Assembly (NCBI GenBank): GCA_041392625.1
Contig: JAWKLR010000003.1
Coordinates: 1 to 64,000 of the forward strand
Length of the DNA stretch: 64,000 nt
Reading direction: 5' to 3'
Source of the DNA: M3007 sp041392625
GTDB taxonomy: Bacteria > Bacteroidota > Bacteroidia > Chitinophagales > Saprospiraceae
Under the pieces are notes generated by a model, which was not told where the DNA came from, ran no database searches, and saw only the letters and a program-made list of their open reading frames with translations. Position numbers and translations under genes: made by a program. This document shows, piece by piece, positions 26,289-36,401 of this stretch (position 1 is its first letter; each line of letters opens with the position of its first letter).

Positions 26289-27320
26289 TTAAACGCTCTT
26301 GCGGTCAATCAGGAATGAGTACTTGTCGGAATGCTTGAGTGCGAGGCCGGTTCCTCTTACAACTGCCTTGAGGGGATCGTCCGGTACATGAACCGAAAGC
26401 TTTGTTTTTGATTCGAGGCGTTTGTCGAGTCCACGCAGCAATGCACCACCACCAGTCAGGTAAAGGCCGGTTTGATAGATGTCAGAAGCCAATTCGGGAG
26501 GAGTCATTTCCAACGCCTTCAAAATTGCATCTTCTACTTTGCTAATGCTTTTATCCAGCGCATAGGCTACTTCCTGATAAGACACTTTGATTTGCTTTGG
26601 AATACCGGTCATAAGGTCCCGACCGTTTACGGCGTAATCCTCTGGTGGGTTTTCCAGTTCGTGCAATGCAGAACCAACATGGATCTTGATTTGTTCTGCG
26701 GTACGTTCACCAATGAGCATGTTGTGCTCGCGCTTCATGTAGCTCATGATGTCGTTGGTGAGTTCATCCCCTGCGATGCGGATAGACTGGTCGCACACAA
26801 TGCCTGAAAGTGCGATGACGGCAATTTCAGTGGTGCCACCACCAATATCAATGATCATATTACCAACAGGTTCTTCGATGTTCAGCCCAATTCCGAGGGC
26901 TGCTGCCATTGGTTCGTGAATCAGGTATGTTTCTTTGCTGTCCACGTGATCGGCGGAATCGAACACGGCGCGTTTTTCTACTTCTGTAATACCACTTGGG
27001 ATACAGATTACCATTTTTAAATGGCTGAAGAAACTATTGCGTCGGCCTACCAGGCGAATCATATGTTCGATCATGGCTTCTGCAGCTTGGAAATCCGCAA
27101 TTACACCATCTTTAAGCGGTCGAACAGTTTTTATGTTTTCGTGTGTCTTTTCGTGCATCTGCATGGCTTTCATTCCCACCGCGATGGTTTCCCCGGTCCG
27201 GCGGTCAATAGCCACGATAGAAGGCTCGTCCACTAATACCTCATCTTCAACCATGATCAGGGTATTTGCAGTACCCAAGTCAATGGCGAGCTCCTGTTTG
27301 AAAAATTTGAAAAAGTTCAA
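26289..27320 (-). CDS. mreB: Rod shape-determining protein MreB
   Basis: A bacterial actin that guides cell-wall elongation. It is 343 residues. Phosphate 1 loop LAIDLGTANT, the IPSGITEVEKRAV block, HEPMAAALGIGLNI, phosphate 2 loop IIDIGGGTTEIAV and the adenosine motif LTGGGALLRGLD are all intact. The near-N-terminal FFKFFKQ can serve as the membrane-touching helix. It is the first gene of the mreBCD-mrdA unit, with about 310 bases of upstream non-coding sequence. Confidence 0.97.
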   Translation of the reverse strand: MNFFKFFKQELAIDLGTANTLIMVEDEVLVDEPSIVAIDRRTGETIAVGMKAMQMHEKTHENIKTVRPLKDGVIADFQAAEAMIEHMIRLVGRRNSFFSHLKMVICIPSGITEVEKRAVFDSADHVDSKETYLIHEPMAAALGIGLNIEEPVGNMIIDIGGGTTEIAVIALSGIVCDQSIRIAGDELTNDIMSYMKREHNMLIGERTAEQIKIHVGSALHELENPPEDYAVNGRDLMTGIPKQIKVSYQEVAYALDKSISKVEDAILKALEMTPPELASDIYQTGLYLTGGGALLRGLDKRLESKTKLSVHVPDDPLKAVVRGTGLALKHSDKYSFLIDRKSV

Positions 27321-27630
27321 TTTAGATTTCGATTTTTGTCGTTTCTGTAGGTATGTTTTCTGGTGTATGAAAAGGTGGGCAATTGCACTTAAAATAAGGA
27401 GCGGTTGCTCAAAAAATCAGGCCTCTCAATGCGATTTCTGCCTTTGGATCATACAGAAGGCAAAACTACACCATATTTATGTAAATTTCATCGCTGCGAA
27501 AATCATATTTTTTCAATTTAAATCAAAATTGAGGCGTATTCCATTGTCTGGAGTGGTAAATTTTAACGTTCAAGCGGAAAACCAACCTGTTGAACTCCTC
27601 TAATTATGGGATTTTCGCGATTGGACATTG
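27321..27630. other. Non-coding region upstream of mreB
   Basis: These 310 bases separate mreB from the end of the M16-like gene, both on the minus strand. They should hold the mreB promoter. TAGTTTTG on the minus strand (27461-27468) matches a -7 box but lies about 140 bases from the start and has no clear -33 partner. Nothing else is recognised. Confidence 0.4.
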
Positions 27631-28899
27631 TTATCGCACCACGACGGTCCAAAGGTCTTCGGGCTGGAAATAGATATTCGCGAGGTCTTGCAGTTGCTTG
27701 GCCGTGACGGATTGAATGCCTTCCGCCAAATCCTGCAATGCACTCAGAGGCATGCCGTCGCTCATGATACCGCGAACCAGGTCTGAGGTATTGGTTGGTC
27801 CATCCAGTCCGTTGAGTAGCATGCCCATGAGGTAGTTTCGTACCATATCGAGTTCGTGTTGTTCAACCGGGTTGTCACACAAGTCTTTCAGTTCGCGGTA
27901 AATCTGTTTGATGGTGGCCTTGCTTTTACCTTTGTTCACCTCGGTGGCTATGTAAAAATAGCCATCAAATTGCATCGCATCCACAGAGGAATAGATGTTG
28001 TAGGTATAGCCTTTTTTCTCCCGGATGTTGGTCATAAGCCTTGAGCCAAAATATCCCCCGAGGATGTTGTTCAATACATACATTCCCGGATAATCGGGAT
28101 GGCTCCTTGTGAAGAGCCGTCGACCAATTTTTATTGCTGCTTGCAGGGAGTGTGGTTCGATCAGTTCTTGTCGGCTGGGTGCGGGGTGGGGAGCAGTCCA
28201 TTCAAATGGTTGCACTGCTGTTCCACGGCGCATTGGGCGTATTGCATCATCAAGTATTTTGAAAACTTGGTCGTCTAAATCACCGCTGAGAAAAATCTTG
28301 CAATTCGCAGCTGTATACAGGTTCTTATGATGCGTTACGATGTCCTCCAGGTTGACTGCTCGATAGCCAGGCTCACTGGAATTGTAGCCATATGGGTGAT
28401 CTGCGCCAAAAATGTTTTCGGTCAGATGTCGGTAGGCCTGTACCTCGCCCTTTCGCAATTCAACCTGTAGTTCCCGAAGGGAGTTGTCGCGGTAGGATTG
28501 CAATTCCCGATCGGGGAAACTGGGTTCAATAATGGCTTCTGCTACAACCGGAATGACCTCGTGTGCGTATTTTTTTAAGGTATAAATTACAAAATTAGCG
28601 GTGTCCAGATTGCTTGGGTTGCTGAATGAGCTCCCGTAATAATCCATCCATTCTGCAATTTGTGCTCCTGTCCGGTTTTTGCTTCCTTCGCGAATCAGGC
28701 GTGCGCAGGTTTTGGCCACCAGATGCTTGGCTTCCTGAGGCCGTCCGGCCTGAAAAACGAACTCAATTTTGAGTATTTCAGTGCCGGGGTAGGGTAGGCT
28801 AAAAATGGGAATTCCATTGCTGCTCAGGCCATTTTCAAGCACGGGCAGTGGTAATTCGCTGATTTTATGGATAACAGGGGCAAGTTTTCTATTTAACAT
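27631..28899 (-). CDS. M16 peptidase-like protein lacking the zinc site
   Basis: A 422-residue insulinase-family protein. Both M16 halves are visible, and the C-terminal half has GGYFGSRLMTNIREKKGYTYNIYS, the conserved R-x-Y substrate-site motif. The HxxEH zinc motif expected in the N-terminal half is absent: the equivalent stretch reads KHLVAKTCARL. That is the pattern of the non-catalytic partner subunit, but no catalytic M16 gene is next to it here. The ATG at 28899 is preferred over a GTG at 28944 because a TACCTTTG box lies between them. There is no signal peptide, so it is probably cytosolic. Confidence 0.85.
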   Translation of the reverse strand: MLNRKLAPVIHKISELPLPVLENGLSSNGIPIFSLPYPGTEILKIEFVFQAGRPQEAKHLVAKTCARLIREGSKNRTGAQIAEWMDYYGSSFSNPSNLDTANFVIYTLKKYAHEVIPVVAEAIIEPSFPDRELQSYRDNSLRELQVELRKGEVQAYRHLTENIFGADHPYGYNSSEPGYRAVNLEDIVTHHKNLYTAANCKIFLSGDLDDQVFKILDDAIRPMRRGTAVQPFEWTAPHPAPSRQELIEPHSLQAAIKIGRRLFTRSHPDYPGMYVLNNILGGYFGSRLMTNIREKKGYTYNIYSSVDAMQFDGYFYIATEVNKGKSKATIKQIYRELKDLCDNPVEQHELDMVRNYLMGMLLNGLDGPTNTSDLVRGIMSDGMPLSALQDLAEGIQSVTAKQLQDLANIYFQPEDLWTVVVR

Positions 28900-28916
28900 G
28901 GCGTCATATTGGCCTG

Positions 28917-28924
28917 CAAAGGTA
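28917..28924 (-). promoter_or_regulatory. Candidate -7 box for the M16-like gene
   Basis: The minus strand reads TACCTTTG, a TAnnTTTG match 18 bases before the chosen ATG. It supports that start over the upstream GTG. Confidence 0.4.
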
Positions 28925-28986
28925 ATTTTTTTATACTTTTCCACATCTTGTTGATTGTTTTCAACAAAAAGCCGGATTGGGTAGTG

Positions 28987-28994
28987 TAAATTTG
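28987..28994 (+). promoter_or_regulatory. Candidate -7 box for dnaN
   Basis: TAAATTTG matches TAnnTTTG and lies 49 bases before the dnaN ATG. The nearest upstream TTG elements are not at ideal spacing. Confidence 0.35.
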
Positions 28995-29042
28995 CATCGT
29001 TTACACTCCAGTATACAAACCTTCACCCTAAATAAATGGTTG

Positions 29043-30158
29043 ATGAAATTTAGCGTTTCTTCTTCAGAATTACTTCGACAACTCCAACTTGCCTCTGGCG
29101 CAATAGGTTCCAATCCGGTATTGCCGATTTTGGAAGATTTTCTTTTTGACATTAAAAGCAAAATTCTGACTATCACTGCATCGGATCTTGAGACCAGTAT
29201 TTCCACGTCCCTGGAAGTAGTTGCAGATGATGATTTCCAGGTTGCTGTTCCTGCCAAGATTTTGCTTGAAACCCTCAAAGCATTGCCACAACAGCCAATC
29301 ACCATTTCAATCAACGAGGATAATTTCGGAATTGAAATTACGTCGTCCTATGGTAAGTACCGTTTGGCCGGTGAAAAAAGCGATGAGTTTCCAGATATCC
29401 CTCAGCCGGATTCAGTTGATACCGTTAAGGTAAATAGCAAGTACCTGATTGAGGCGATCAATAAAACCATCTTTGCAACGTCCAACGATGATTTGCGACC
29501 TGCCATGACGGGTGTATACTTCCAGGTGGATTTTAATAAACTGACCTGTGTTGCTACCGATGCACATAAACTCGTCAAGTATTCAACACACAACCTGGCA
29601 GGGGAAGTTGCTACTTCGTTTATCGTTCCAAAGAAAGCCTTGAACCTACTTAAAAATGCCTTGCCGGCAGAAGAAACAGTTACGCTTTCCTTCAACTCGG
29701 CCAATGCTTTTTTAAGTTTGATGACATCAGTCTGGTTTGCCGACTGGATCGACTCCAAGTATCCCGATTACAATGCGGTGATTCCGGTTGAAAATCCAAA
29801 TTCCATGAAGGTGGACCGTTTGGACTTCCAGAACTCATTGAAACGGATTGCTATCTACGCAAACAAGACAACCAATCAGGTTGCTCTGGATATTTCAGAC
29901 AAAAGCCTTACCGTTTCTGCTCAGGATTTGGACTTCAGCAACGAAGCGACTGAGCAGATGACTTGCAACTATGAAGGCGAGCCCATGCGCATTGCCTTTA
30001 ACGCCAAGTTCCTGGTTGAAATGTTGAGCGTTCTGGAATGCGAGGAAATTCAAATCGAATTGTCAAAACTATCCCGGGCCGGTATTCTCACTCCAATTGA
30101 AGAGAATACAGAACGCGAGATTTTGATGTTGGTTATGCCGGTTATGCTGAACACCTAA
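29043..30158 (+). CDS. dnaN: DNA polymerase III sliding clamp, one strand scrambled
   Basis: The beta clamp that tethers the replicative polymerase to DNA. It is 371 residues, starting MKFSVSSSELLRQL. The three-domain order is clear and the C-terminal LVMPVML ending is typical. Residues 224-235 are out of keeping: NAFLSLMTSVWFADWIDSKYPDY replaces what should read NAFF-KFDDISLVCRL-IDSKYPDY. Adding one T to the six-T run at 29708-29713 and removing one G at 29746-29747 restores the expected strand exactly. Two indels about 33 bases apart thus cancel, leaving 12 altered codons in domain II. A good terminator follows. The altered strand would probably harm this essential protein. Confidence 0.95.
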   Translation: MKFSVSSSELLRQLQLASGAIGSNPVLPILEDFLFDIKSKILTITASDLETSISTSLEVVADDDFQVAVPAKILLETLKALPQQPITISINEDNFGIEITSSYGKYRLAGEKSDEFPDIPQPDSVDTVKVNSKYLIEAINKTIFATSNDDLRPAMTGVYFQVDFNKLTCVATDAHKLVKYSTHNLAGEVATSFIVPKKALNLLKNALPAEETVTLSFNSANAFLSLMTSVWFADWIDSKYPDYNAVIPVENPNSMKVDRLDFQNSLKRIAIYANKTTNQVALDISDKSLTVSAQDLDFSNEATEQMTCNYEGEPMRIAFNAKFLVEMLSVLECEEIQIELSKLSRAGILTPIEENTEREILMLVMPVMLNT

Positions 30159-30178
30159 CCAGTCGACCTCATACAGTT

Positions 30179-30214
30179 AAAACCCGAATTCAGTTCCATC
30201 TGAATTCGGGTTTT
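30179..30214 (+). terminator. Terminator of dnaN
   Basis: AAAACCCGAATTCAG (30179-30193) pairs with CTGAATTCGGGTTTT from 30200, with a 6-base loop and a following T-run (TTTTTGTTTT). Confidence 0.85.
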
Positions 30215-30245
30215 TGTTTTTAAAAACCGGTCAATGCAGCACAAA

Positions 30246-30279
30246 ATCCCGGATTTTTGAACAAGCAAAAATCCGGGAT
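30246..30279 (-). terminator. Terminator of the giant surface-protein gene
   Basis: ATCCCGGATTTTTG (30246-30259) and CAAAAATCCGGGAT (30266-30279) form a perfect 14-bp stem with a 6-base loop. The minus-strand continuation is TTTTGT. It lies 33 bases beyond the stop codon of the giant gene. Confidence 0.8.
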
Positions 30280-30311
30280 GCATTAAAGTTTTGTTTACAA
30301 GGAGTTAGAAT

Positions 30312-33300
30312 TTAGCGTACCACACTCACATCGCCTTTCAACAGGAGTTTATCTCCATTGATCAATAGCACTTCTGCCCACCAGACAAAGACTGCGGGTG
30401 TCATATCATCGCCCAGGTACGATCCGTCCCATCCGAGGTTGGATTATTCGGCTCAAAATCCTGATTTTGGAACACATGTGCGCCCCAGCGATCATAGATT
30501 TGCAAGGTTAGGAATGCGGTCAATACCCAAATCCCCTGCATACAGGGTGAATCGCGCATTTTCAGGATGCGTTGGATCATCAGGTTTGATCACGTTCGGT
30601 GCATAAATGGAAACATCGTCTTTTACCCAGATTTGAGTTCGCGCGGTAGCGCTACATCCTTCTGCAGTAAAAAGTGTCAGTGTATACTCCGTGTAGCCAA
30701 TTGGGCTAGCCGTTGGCGTCAGCCTGTTGCTGAATGGTACTGCCACTAAACGTAAGATCATTCAATGGTTCCCAGGCAACTGAGTCGATAGTACTCAATG
30801 GGAATGATGCCGGGATGATTGGCTGCAATTGTTGAGATGCTCCCAGTTCGATAATGAAAGATGGTGGCAAATCCACACCGGGTTCTGGTGGTGCTGGAAT
30901 ACTTACCATATCATCTACTTCACATCCATTGATATCCTGGATAACCATGGTGTAGTTGCCCGGATCCAGCCCATCAAATGCCTCTTCAGTCTGGAAGGTT
31001 TGCCCCCCGTCAATGGAGTACATAAATGGCCCGATTCCGCCCTGGATCTGATCGATGCTTACCAAGCCCAATGTGCCAAGACAAGAGGGTGGTGTAAGTG
31101 CAAAATCAAAACCTGTAGGAATGTTGTTCTCCTGTAGTACTACAATGTCTGTACTCGCAGTACATCCGTTTCCGGTATTGGTTGCCAGCAGAGAGTACGT
31201 TCCTGTACTGTTTACAGTAGGTGACAAACCGGAGTTGCCACTCAGAATATTTCCATCCAGGGTAGTCCAACTGATAGTCGTGCCAGGGGTACTGCTGCCT
31301 TCCAAGATAATCTCAGTCACGGTACAGGTCAGCAGGTCCGGATTTTGAATGGACACAACCGGAGGCGTTACATCTTCTGAAACCTGCACCTGTGTGGTAC
31401 TGGTACATCCATTCTGCGTATTTTCAACAAGCAGGTTGTATGTTCCGGCAGCATTCACAGTCGGCATCAGCGTACTTGCTCCACTCAGGATATTTCCATT
31501 GGAACTGGTCCAGGTAACGGTCGGATTGTTGCCGGCACTTGTAGCCGCGCCAGTGAGAATGATAGCGCTGGTAATACAATCCAGTTCATCGGGTTGCCCG
31601 ATGGATAAAACCGGCTCTTGTACATCCTCTGTGATGATAACCACATCGGTTTGGGTACACCCATTATCAGTATTTAAAACCAGGATTTCATACGTTCCAG
31701 GTGCTGAAACTGTTGGTGTCAGGGTATTGATTCCCAAATCAATCTGACCGTCGGTTGTGGTCCAGGTATACTGGAAGTTGCCACCGGTGCTTGAGCCATT
31801 TCCATCCAAATCGAGGCTGGTTGTTGCACAGGTAAGTTCATCTGTGATTCCGGCTTCTGCTGCGGGCAGGTTCACATCTTCGGTTACCTCTACGCTCACC
31901 GTCTCTGTACAGCCATTGACTGTATTGGTAATCAAAAGGGTGTAGGTGCCTGGTTCGTCAATAGTTGGCTGAAGGCTGTTGGGCTGCCCCACAAACTGAC
32001 CACCTACCGTACTCCATTCAAAGATAAAGTTTGCACCCTGGCTGGAAGCTGTTCCATCCAACTGTAGATCCAGTGTAGTACAGGTCAATATGCCTGGCGC
32101 CTGGATAGATGAAACCGGACTAGCAACATCGTTTACGATGAGTAACTGACCGGTAGCGGTACAACCGTTGTTTTGATCAGTAACTGTTACGACATAGGTT
32201 CCGGCGGCATCAATGGTTGGCATGTCAGTATTCGCACCGGAGAGTATGTTCCCGTCGGGCGTATCCCACTGATAAACCAGGTTTGGAGAAGATGAACTAC
32301 TCACAATAGCCTGTAAACCAAGGCTAAGAGTCGTACAAGTCAGGGTGTTGTTTGGGCCTGCATCAATAACCGGATTTTCAATATCCTGTGGGATTACCAC
32401 GCTGGAGAATGCACTACAACTATTGTTCGTGTCAAATACTTCTATCACATAGGTTCCTGGGGCATCTACCGTTGGGTCAATGTTGTTGGTTCCGGAAACG
32501 ATGTTTCCATCTGCTGTAGTCCAGGTGTATGTAATTCCATTTCCAGATGAAGAACCAAGACCATTCAATTGAATTTGTGTGGTTGCACAAGTCAATGTTT
32601 GTGGTTGTCCTGCAACAGCAACAGGTACATCTGCACTTTGTGTGATGGTCACGCTGGCATCGGCAGTACAGCCGTTATCCAGATTCGTTACGAGCAGTGT
32701 ATAATTACCAGCAGCATTCACTTCAGGATTTGCTGATGTTCCTCCTGAGACAATGTTCCCATCAGGAGTTGACCACACTAAATCCAGGTTGTTTCCTTGT
32801 CCGGCCACACCTTGCAGTATGTAACTGGTCTGCTGGCAATCCAATTGGAAACCGGGCTCTGCGTCTGCAGTTGGTGGTACAAAATCATCCAACACGGAGC
32901 TCGTATCTACGGCGACGCAACCATTGTCTGTATTGGTTATTTCTAAAATATACTCACCAGATTGGTCGATGGTTGGTTGATCTGTATTGGCACCAGAAAC
33001 GATGTTTCCGTTGCTGGTTGTCCACTGCAAATCAAAATTAGCACCTGTTGGATTGTTGGTGCTGCCTATATTGATCACTGGGTTGGTACAGTTAATCAAG
33101 CCATCCGGACCCATCCGGGCTAGTGTTGCTATATCCTGGTTCACAGTAATGCTTGTTGAATCAACACAACCATTTGTAGTATTCGTGATCACAAGCGTGT
33201 ATTGTCCGGGCAGGTTAACTTCGGGTTGCAAGCCAGTAGCTCCGTTGATGATGCCACCTGGTACACCGTTCCAAACGATGTCAAAATCTGCTCCCTGACT

Positions 33301-35850
33301 TGAAGTACCTGCATCCAGGATTACACTTAAAGTGAGGCAGTTTAATTCATCAGGTGCGGCAATGGCAACAGTGGGCGCGTTTGCATCCTGTTGTACCGTA
33401 GTGCTTGCTGTCGATGTACAACCATTATCCAAATTTGTTACCAAGCAAATTGTAGGTGCCTGTCATATCAATGGTTGGCATCAGGCCAGTTGCTCCGGAC
33501 AGGATGTTGCCATCCGCAGTTGTCCATTGATAGGTAAAGTTTGAGCCACTAGAGGATCCGCTTCCATCCAGCATCAAGCTGGGCGAAGTACAGTTCAGGG
33601 TAGGATCCGGACCTGCATCTGCAACTGGGGGTATGATGTCCTGTTCAACGGTCACATTGAAATTGGAGATACAGTTATTATCTATATTCAATACCATCAG
33701 GGTGTAATTACCCGGCTGGTCAATGGTTGGTGTAAGAGTTGGTATTGCCGGAAACAATATTTCCGTCAACAGTGCTCCAGGAATAGGTTATGTTGGCTCC
33801 GGTGCTTGATCCCGCGCCATCCAGGGTCAGTTGGGTGGTCGTACAGGTTAAGGTATCCGGATCTTGCTGCATTTGCCAACGGAATATTTGCATCCTGGAT
33901 CACTTCTACCATAGCAGTTGATGTACAGCCATTATCGCCATTGGTTACTACTACCGTGTAGGTGCCTTCCTGACTTACTGTAGGCATTGCTGTATTCCTC
34001 CGGAAAGAATGCTGCCGTCCATAGTGGACCACATGAAGTTCAGGTTGCTGCCAGTACTACCGGATGCATCCAAAACTACATTGTTCACAACGCAAGTGAT
34101 GGTATCCGGATTTGCGATTGCTGCCATTGGAACGGCTACATCCTCTGTAACAACAACTGAATCCGTCGACGTACAGCCATTGGCTGGGTTGGTTACAACC
34201 ACCGTGTAGGTGCCTGGCGCATCAATGCTCGGGTTGTAAGTATCATCGCCAGAAGCAATGTTTCCATCTGTTGTTGTCCATGCATACGTGAGCGTTGTAT
34301 CGGTAGGAGTGAACTCCGGGACCAAGTATTGCGGTGGTATTGATGCAGTCGAGCAATTGCTGTACCCCTGCATCTGCTCCAGGAGGGAGTTGGTCAACAG
34401 TCACCGTAACGGTATCGTATGCTACACAGGTAGTTGTGGAATCGTATACTTCCAAAATGTAGGTTCCGCCCTGATCAACCATTGGCATAAGGGTCATATC
34501 TCCACTCGTGATATTGCCGTCACTGGTTGTCCAGGATATGCCAATGTCCGGACTGTTATCCGAACCGCTTCCATCCAGTGTGATTACCGAGTTGGCACAA
34601 TCAATGGGTGGTGGTGCGGCAATTTCGGCGTTAGGAGGGTTGGTGTTGACTACGGTTATTGTATCCATCGCCGGACAAATACTGTCCGCTGTGACCAAAA
34701 CCGAATAATCTCCGGGGTCTGCCACAGTAATGGTCGCTGTGGTATCCCCTGAGGACCATAAATAATTCATGAAGGTTCCGCCGGAAACGCTGAGGATAGC
34801 GCTGTCTCCCGGACAAATAGGCGGCCCCACAATTTCAATATCGGGTATAGGAGTCGGATCAATCGTGACTGAATTCGTTCCGGTACAGCCATGAATGTTG
34901 GTGACCGTTACTGTATAGGTACCCGGTTCATCCACCGTGATCACAAAGGCCGATTGCCCGGTGGACCAGACATAACCAATGAATGGTCCATTTAAAGTTA
35001 AGTCCGTCGATTCTCCCGGGCATAAGTCGGGTTCATCGGAAAGAATACTAAACAGTTCGATGTCGCCATTTTGAACACCAGTTACCCCTGTCCCTGTACA
35101 GCCAAACTGGTTGGTTACTGTTACTTCGTAAAACCCAGGGGCTGTAACCATTACCGGGTTGGTAGTTTCTCCATCAGGCCATTGATATGCCATGAAATTA
35201 GGTGAAACAGAAATGAAACCTGTATCGTTTTCAGTGCACAAGATGTTTGGCCCTGTCAGCATAGGTAAAATAGGTGGAGATGGAGGAACAACCAAGTTAG
35301 CACTAAATGGGCAGCCCAATTCATCCACTACATTGATGGTAAAGTTTCCCGGCCCATTAATGGTTACGGGGGTCAAATCATCAAAAATATTTGGAGACCA
35401 TTGGAAATTTGTAAAGTCATACCCATCGGTGGTTACGGTCAAATCAACCGGCATACCCGGGCAAAAGGCAGGAGGGCCCAAAATTTCAAGATTGCCGGTA
35501 AAAAATGGTCCAAGTGTGAGCGAATTATCAAAGTGATCACAGTCAAATCCATTTGCGTTGAAACTCCAACCACCGGCAGGGGTTACCACAATACTGTGGG
35601 CATTTTCCCCCGTACTCCAGTCAACGGTAATTGGCGTACTACCGCCACCAATTTCTGTAATAAATGCACTTAGTGTGGCCGTTTGATCCGCGCAATTGAT
35701 AGTATGATCAAGAAAACACGTCCTGTGTCCTTCGGGCTCTGCGGATGGAATGGAGTCTGTAGGAGATAATGCGAAGGACGGAATAATGAAGAAAAATGAG
35801 TAAAATGCGGTGAGAATGCCGGTAAGTAATTGTGTAAATGGTTTCTTCAT
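30312..35850 (-). pseudogene. Giant T9SS surface protein with repeats, frame broken
   Basis: A SprB-like secreted protein of about 1,845 residues if the frame is repaired. It opens with a signal peptide (MKKPFTQLLTGILTAFYSFF). Several Ig/PKD-like units follow, then about 14 copies of an 84-residue module (each with DNGCTS, QD, PD-LTC, W-T-DGNI-SG, PT-GTY). It ends in a T9SS type B, gliding-motility-type C-terminal domain (IYDRWGAHVF, WWAEVLL, KGDVSVVR). The frame breaks at eight places: extra bases near 34319, 33864, 33740, 33443, 30723 and 30504, and missing bases near 33995 and 30439. Each repair joins well-matched repeat halves. It may be decaying or badly sequenced. The open part 30706-33444 is the longest intact piece. 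Confidence 0.85.
31000..34420 (-). repeat. About 14 tandem coding repeats of roughly 250 bases
   Basis: The 84-residue module recurs with one W-T-x-DGNI-SG core per unit: nine in the intact part (30706-33444) and five more upstream. Units differ at many positions, so they are old duplications rather than a fresh expansion. Confidence 0.8.
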
Positions 35851-36020
35851 AGACGTAGTTTTTCAGTTGTATATTTGTGTGAACCAGGGAGAAAATACTC
35901 CATACATGTGGTAAGATACGATGAGCTTTGAAAATGTTGCCTGAATTTTGAAGGAACTATTTGTTAATTCCAAAAAAGTGCTGCATTTTGTTCTTCAAAT
36001 CTTTAAAAAACTAAACCATT

Positions 36021-36311
36021 ATGTTGGAATTACGCCCCATTTGTGAAAACTGTGCAGCACCCTTACCCCCGGACTCCGGAGAGGCCTGGATCTGTTCCAT
36101 GGAATGCACTTTTTGTGCAGACTGTGTTGAATATCTTCTGAAAAATACCTGTCCGAATTGTGGCGGGGATTTCACGGCCAGACCCTACCGTCCTAAAGTT
36201 CTCCTGAAAAAGTATCCGCCAACCAAAGTGAAGATCCACAAGCCTGTAGATCTGGAGGCACATCAGGAGACCCTACGAAAAATGAATGGGATTCCGGCTC
36301 ACATGCGGTAA
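36021..36311 (+). CDS. DUF1272 zinc-ribbon-like protein
   Basis: A 96-residue protein whose N-terminal part matches DUF1272: MLELRPICENC, ICSMECTFCADCVEYLL and CPNCGGDF, with seven to eight cysteines in CxxC-type pairs that probably bind zinc. The C-terminal 30 residues are basic and specific to this protein. Function unknown. Confidence 0.88.
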   Translation: MLELRPICENCAAPLPPDSGEAWICSMECTFCADCVEYLLKNTCPNCGGDFTARPYRPKVLLKKYPPTKVKIHKPVDLEAHQETLRKMNGIPAHMR

Positions 36312-36401
36312 ACGCAGGAGTACAGGTCACGCTTCACAGAAAATTTGCCTTTGGCTTAAGTTGCCAACAGGCCCGGATTTTTTATGTGTTTTGGAAACGG
36401 A

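Noticed and set aside
27321..27630. Riboswitch or small RNA upstream of mreB
   Set aside because: No stable stem-loop series or known motif could be recognised by eye.
32697..33298. Plus-strand frames opposite the giant repeat gene
   Set aside because: They are shadows caused by the repetitive coding sequence; none has a domain.
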